Shown here: positions 61,494-64,000 of the stretch, piece by piece
Layout of the letters: every line of letters starts with the position of its first letter
Numbering within the stretch: position 1 is the stretch's first letter
Assembly (NCBI GenBank): GCA_023678885.1
Contig: CM042996.1
Coordinates: 14,628,602-14,692,601, forward strand
Length of the DNA: 64,000 nucleotides
Direction of reading: 5' to 3'
Source of the DNA: Pogostemon cablin
Lineage: Eukaryota > Streptophyta > Magnoliopsida > Lamiales > Lamiaceae
Program-made: the position numbers and the translations under genes
Notes under the pieces: generated by a model
Told to the model about the DNA's origin: nothing
Database searches by the model: none
The model's input: only the letters and a program-made list of their open reading frames with translations

Positions 61494-62210
61494 TCATTCG
61501 ATGTCCGAGTCCCCATTCCTATAAATATCAAGTAAAGATAAGTTAAGATTAAAATCTTCAATATAATCATGGAAAAGAGAATTAGAAGATTTAAAAGAGT
61601 GAGAATTTTCAAATCCATGAAGATCATCCAGAGTTATGATTGGAGACTTGAGGTAAGAATCATCCTTCTTTCTTGCTTTGTTACATGAAAATGTAACACT
61701 CTTCATATTTGAACTCAAAGAAAGTTCTCCTCTCTCCATATCAATATGAGCCTTTCCCATAGCTAAGAATGGTATTTCCAAGATCATAGGTGTTTGAGGA
61801 TCAATTTTCATCTCCAAGACGACAAAATCCACCGGAAAAGTCAACTTCTTTACTTCAACCACTACATCCTCCACCACCTTTAAGGGCTTAATAGTTGATC
61901 CATCCGCCACTTAAAGGCATGTAGTGGAAGGCTTGAACTATCCAATATCCAATTCTTCAAAGAGAGAATGAGGCATAACATTCACACTAGCTCTCAAGTC
62001 ACACAATGCATTAACAACCTTCTTTCCTTCAACTTCACAAGGGATAACAAACTTTCCCGGATCACCAACTTTCATAGAAAGCTCCTCATGCAATGGTTCA
62101 TTTTTTTCAATTAGCTTCGCTTTTATTCTCTCCTCATATTTCTTTCTCAAAGTTTCAACGAACTTTTGAAATTCCTCCATCTTTTCTTTTTTAACAAATC
62201 TTTGAGGGTA
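61494..62210 (-). pseudogene. Athila-like aspartic protease region, broken
   Basis: The upstream frame (62180-61938) contains GDPGKFVIPCEVEGKK and CDLRASVNVMPHSLFEEL. In the family the active-site triad is normally followed by Gly-Ala-Ser; here Arg replaces the Gly. A stop follows, and a second frame (61910-61494) contains VEVKKLTFPVDFVVLEM and ILEIPFLAMGKAHIDME, the rest of the domain. It is not functional. Confidence 0.85.
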
Positions 62211-62294
62211 GGGAATTGGATAAGGAGTAATTGGAATTCTTCAATAATCACATTCATATTTTTCTTCTTTTTCCTTTTTCTCCTTAGAATTTTT

Positions 62295-63957
62295 TCACTT
62301 AAGTACATGCTCTTCTATCCACTTCTTTCTCTTTTCTTCTAACTCAATTTCTACTCTTTTTGCTTCTTCTTTCTCTTTATCCACCTTACAATCCACAAAC
62401 TCTTCTTCAACCAATCTATCCTCTTTAACCTTTATGCAAATGCAATGCTCTTTTGGATTTATTTCCATGGTAGATGAGAATTTTCCTTGTTGACGTTGAG
62501 ATCCAATGGAAGAAGCAATTTGTCCCATTTGATATTCAAAAGTTCTCATCCTATTGTCGGATTTCTTTTCATTTTCCTCCATTCTAGCCTCAATCTTAGC
62601 ATCTCTTCTTTCCATGTAAGCCCTTGTATCTTTCATGAATGATAGCAATGCATCTTCCAATAATGACTTACCTTCTCCATTGGGCGGCTTAGCACTCGAA
62701 TCGAATCCTGGAGGAAATGTAACAGCGACTTTAGGATTAGAATAAGAAAGATTTTCATGCTTCCTCATTTGCCCTTGGTAACTCCCTTCACCTTGTTGAT
62801 TGAAATTAATTTTCCGAGCTTGTCCTTGATAATTTCCACCTTGAAAGTTTCTTTGAGAATTACCTTGATTAGAAGGATAATTACCTTGAAAATTCTCTTG
62901 ATGTTGGAAATTTTCTTGATAATTTCTCCTATCTAAATAGGCAACATCTTCTACACTTTTCATTATATTGCTCTCCTCATTTGAGTTAGCACTTGTACTT
63001 CTCCCTTGACTCACTCCTTGAGTGATCAAATTCAATTGATTTGTTAAAGCATGTATGCCCTTTTTAAATTTTTTCATCCCTTCACTTTGGAATACATCAC
63101 TCTTCACTTCATTAACACTTTCTACTTGAGCTACCTTACCAAATGCATAACCTCCCATTATTCTCTCAGAAGGTCATTGATAAGCATTCATTGCAATATC
63201 TTCAAAAATATCCATAGCTTTCATAGCATCCACTCCAAACATAGACCCTCCGGATGAGGCATCTACATGCATCCAATTTTGTTCACTCAACCCTTGATAA
63301 AAGAAAGCCACTTGTTGATTCTCATGAAAATAATGTTGAGGACATTTTCTTAGCATCTCTTTGTATCGTTCCCATGCTTCATAGAAGTTCTCATTCGAGA
63401 GTTGCCTAAATTGAGTGATGATGCTTTTCAATTGGAGAGTCTTTGAAGGAGAAAAGTATTTGTTTAATAACCTTTGCTCAAGATCTTCCCATGTATTACA
63501 ACTTCTCAATGGAATTGTATTGTACAATGCTTTAGCCTTATCTCTTAAAGAAAAAGAGAACAACCTCATATGAATAGCATCATCTGACACTCCTTTCATC
63601 TTGATGGTATTTGCAACCTCCAAGAAAGTAGCAAGATGAGCGTTCGGATCTTCAAGAGGACCTCCCCAAACTGATTTGTTTTGACCATGTTGATCAATCC
63701 AGACTTAATTTTAAAATTGTTGGCTTGAACCTGAAGAACCATATTGTGTACGGCTCTCGGTTGGAAGTAATCCCGAATTGCTCTAGGTCTTGGCCTCTCT
63801 TGAGGTATTTGCACATTTCCTTGCATAACTTGGTTATTGAAAATATTAACCATCTATTGGACATTTCTACGAACATGTGGCTGTGCCTCTTGTTGTTGGA
63901 GTATCCTTTGAACTTCTTGATAGACAAGCAATTGCATATATTCTTGGTTTTGAGCAA
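62295..63957 (-). pseudogene. Athila-like gag, broken by a frameshift and a stop
   Basis: The gag core reads FSLRDKAKALYNTI, TWEDLEQRLLNKYF, FYEAWERYKEMLRKCP and DASSGGSMFGVDAMKAMDIF. The upstream part (about 63600-63853) is in another frame, with a shift near 63660. A TGA at 63174-63176 sits where the family has Trp (AYQ then PSER). The downstream frame (63158-62295) is Gln/Asn-rich (NFQGN repeats), then acidic and Lys-rich. The 5' end of the element lies beyond the window. Confidence 0.88.
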
Positions 63958-64000
63958 TGAAATTCCTAAACATCTCTGCTTGATTCTCTTGAACTCCTTC

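Overview
The window is plant nuclear DNA, most likely from a eudicot. The genes have many short GT-AG introns, and all four recognisable proteins are plant versions of known families. The intergenic DNA is AT-rich and packed with Stowaway, hAT-like, Mutator-like, Helitron, SINE and LTR elements. An asterid or Lamiales origin is only an impression.

Regions 1-5.5 kb and 5.5-12.8 kb hold two housekeeping genes. A zeta-crystallin-type quinone oxidoreductase lies on the plus strand (2225-5501, 5 exons, 326 aa). The mitochondrial small-ribosomal-subunit GTPase mS29/DAP3 lies on the minus strand (12576-8818, 7 exons, 448 aa). Region 13-17.4 kb is an island of small DNA transposons plus a tandem duplication that carries a SINE. 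Region 17.4-22.3 kb holds a meiotic DYAD/SWI1/AMEIOTIC1 homologue (plus strand, 10 coding exons, 855 aa). Region 26.7-31.7 kb holds 8-amino-7-oxononanoate (KAPA) synthase of biotin synthesis (minus strand, 11 exons, 478 aa), ending in the peroxisomal signal SKL. I see no functional link between these four genes. They look like ordinary single-copy genes separated by repeats.

From about 33 kb to the end I see no host gene. 33.5-45.3 kb is a decayed LTR element. Inside it are a complete 3.1-kb LTR element with matching flanking duplications, a Copia 3' fragment and several MITEs. 45.3-55.2 kb is AT-rich and contains a 2.85-kb non-autonomous element and a Helitron that itself contains another element. 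55.2-57.2 kb is the 5' end of a gypsy element (LTR plus broken gag), cut by a second, minus-strand Athila-like gypsy element that runs off the window end. That second element keeps a broken gag and protease but has lost its reverse transcriptase and integrase.

The main discovery is a set of at least five elements (67 bp to 2.85 kb) sharing asymmetric ends (GRGTGAGGC... and AGGCAAAAA...) and flanked by 8-bp target-site duplications. I do not recognise this family. The longer members carry repeated TACCCTTT-type motifs. A second, smaller family has the same style of ends and also 8-bp duplications. All coordinates come from reading the sequence by eye. Exon models were checked for splice dinucleotides and reading phase, not against transcripts.
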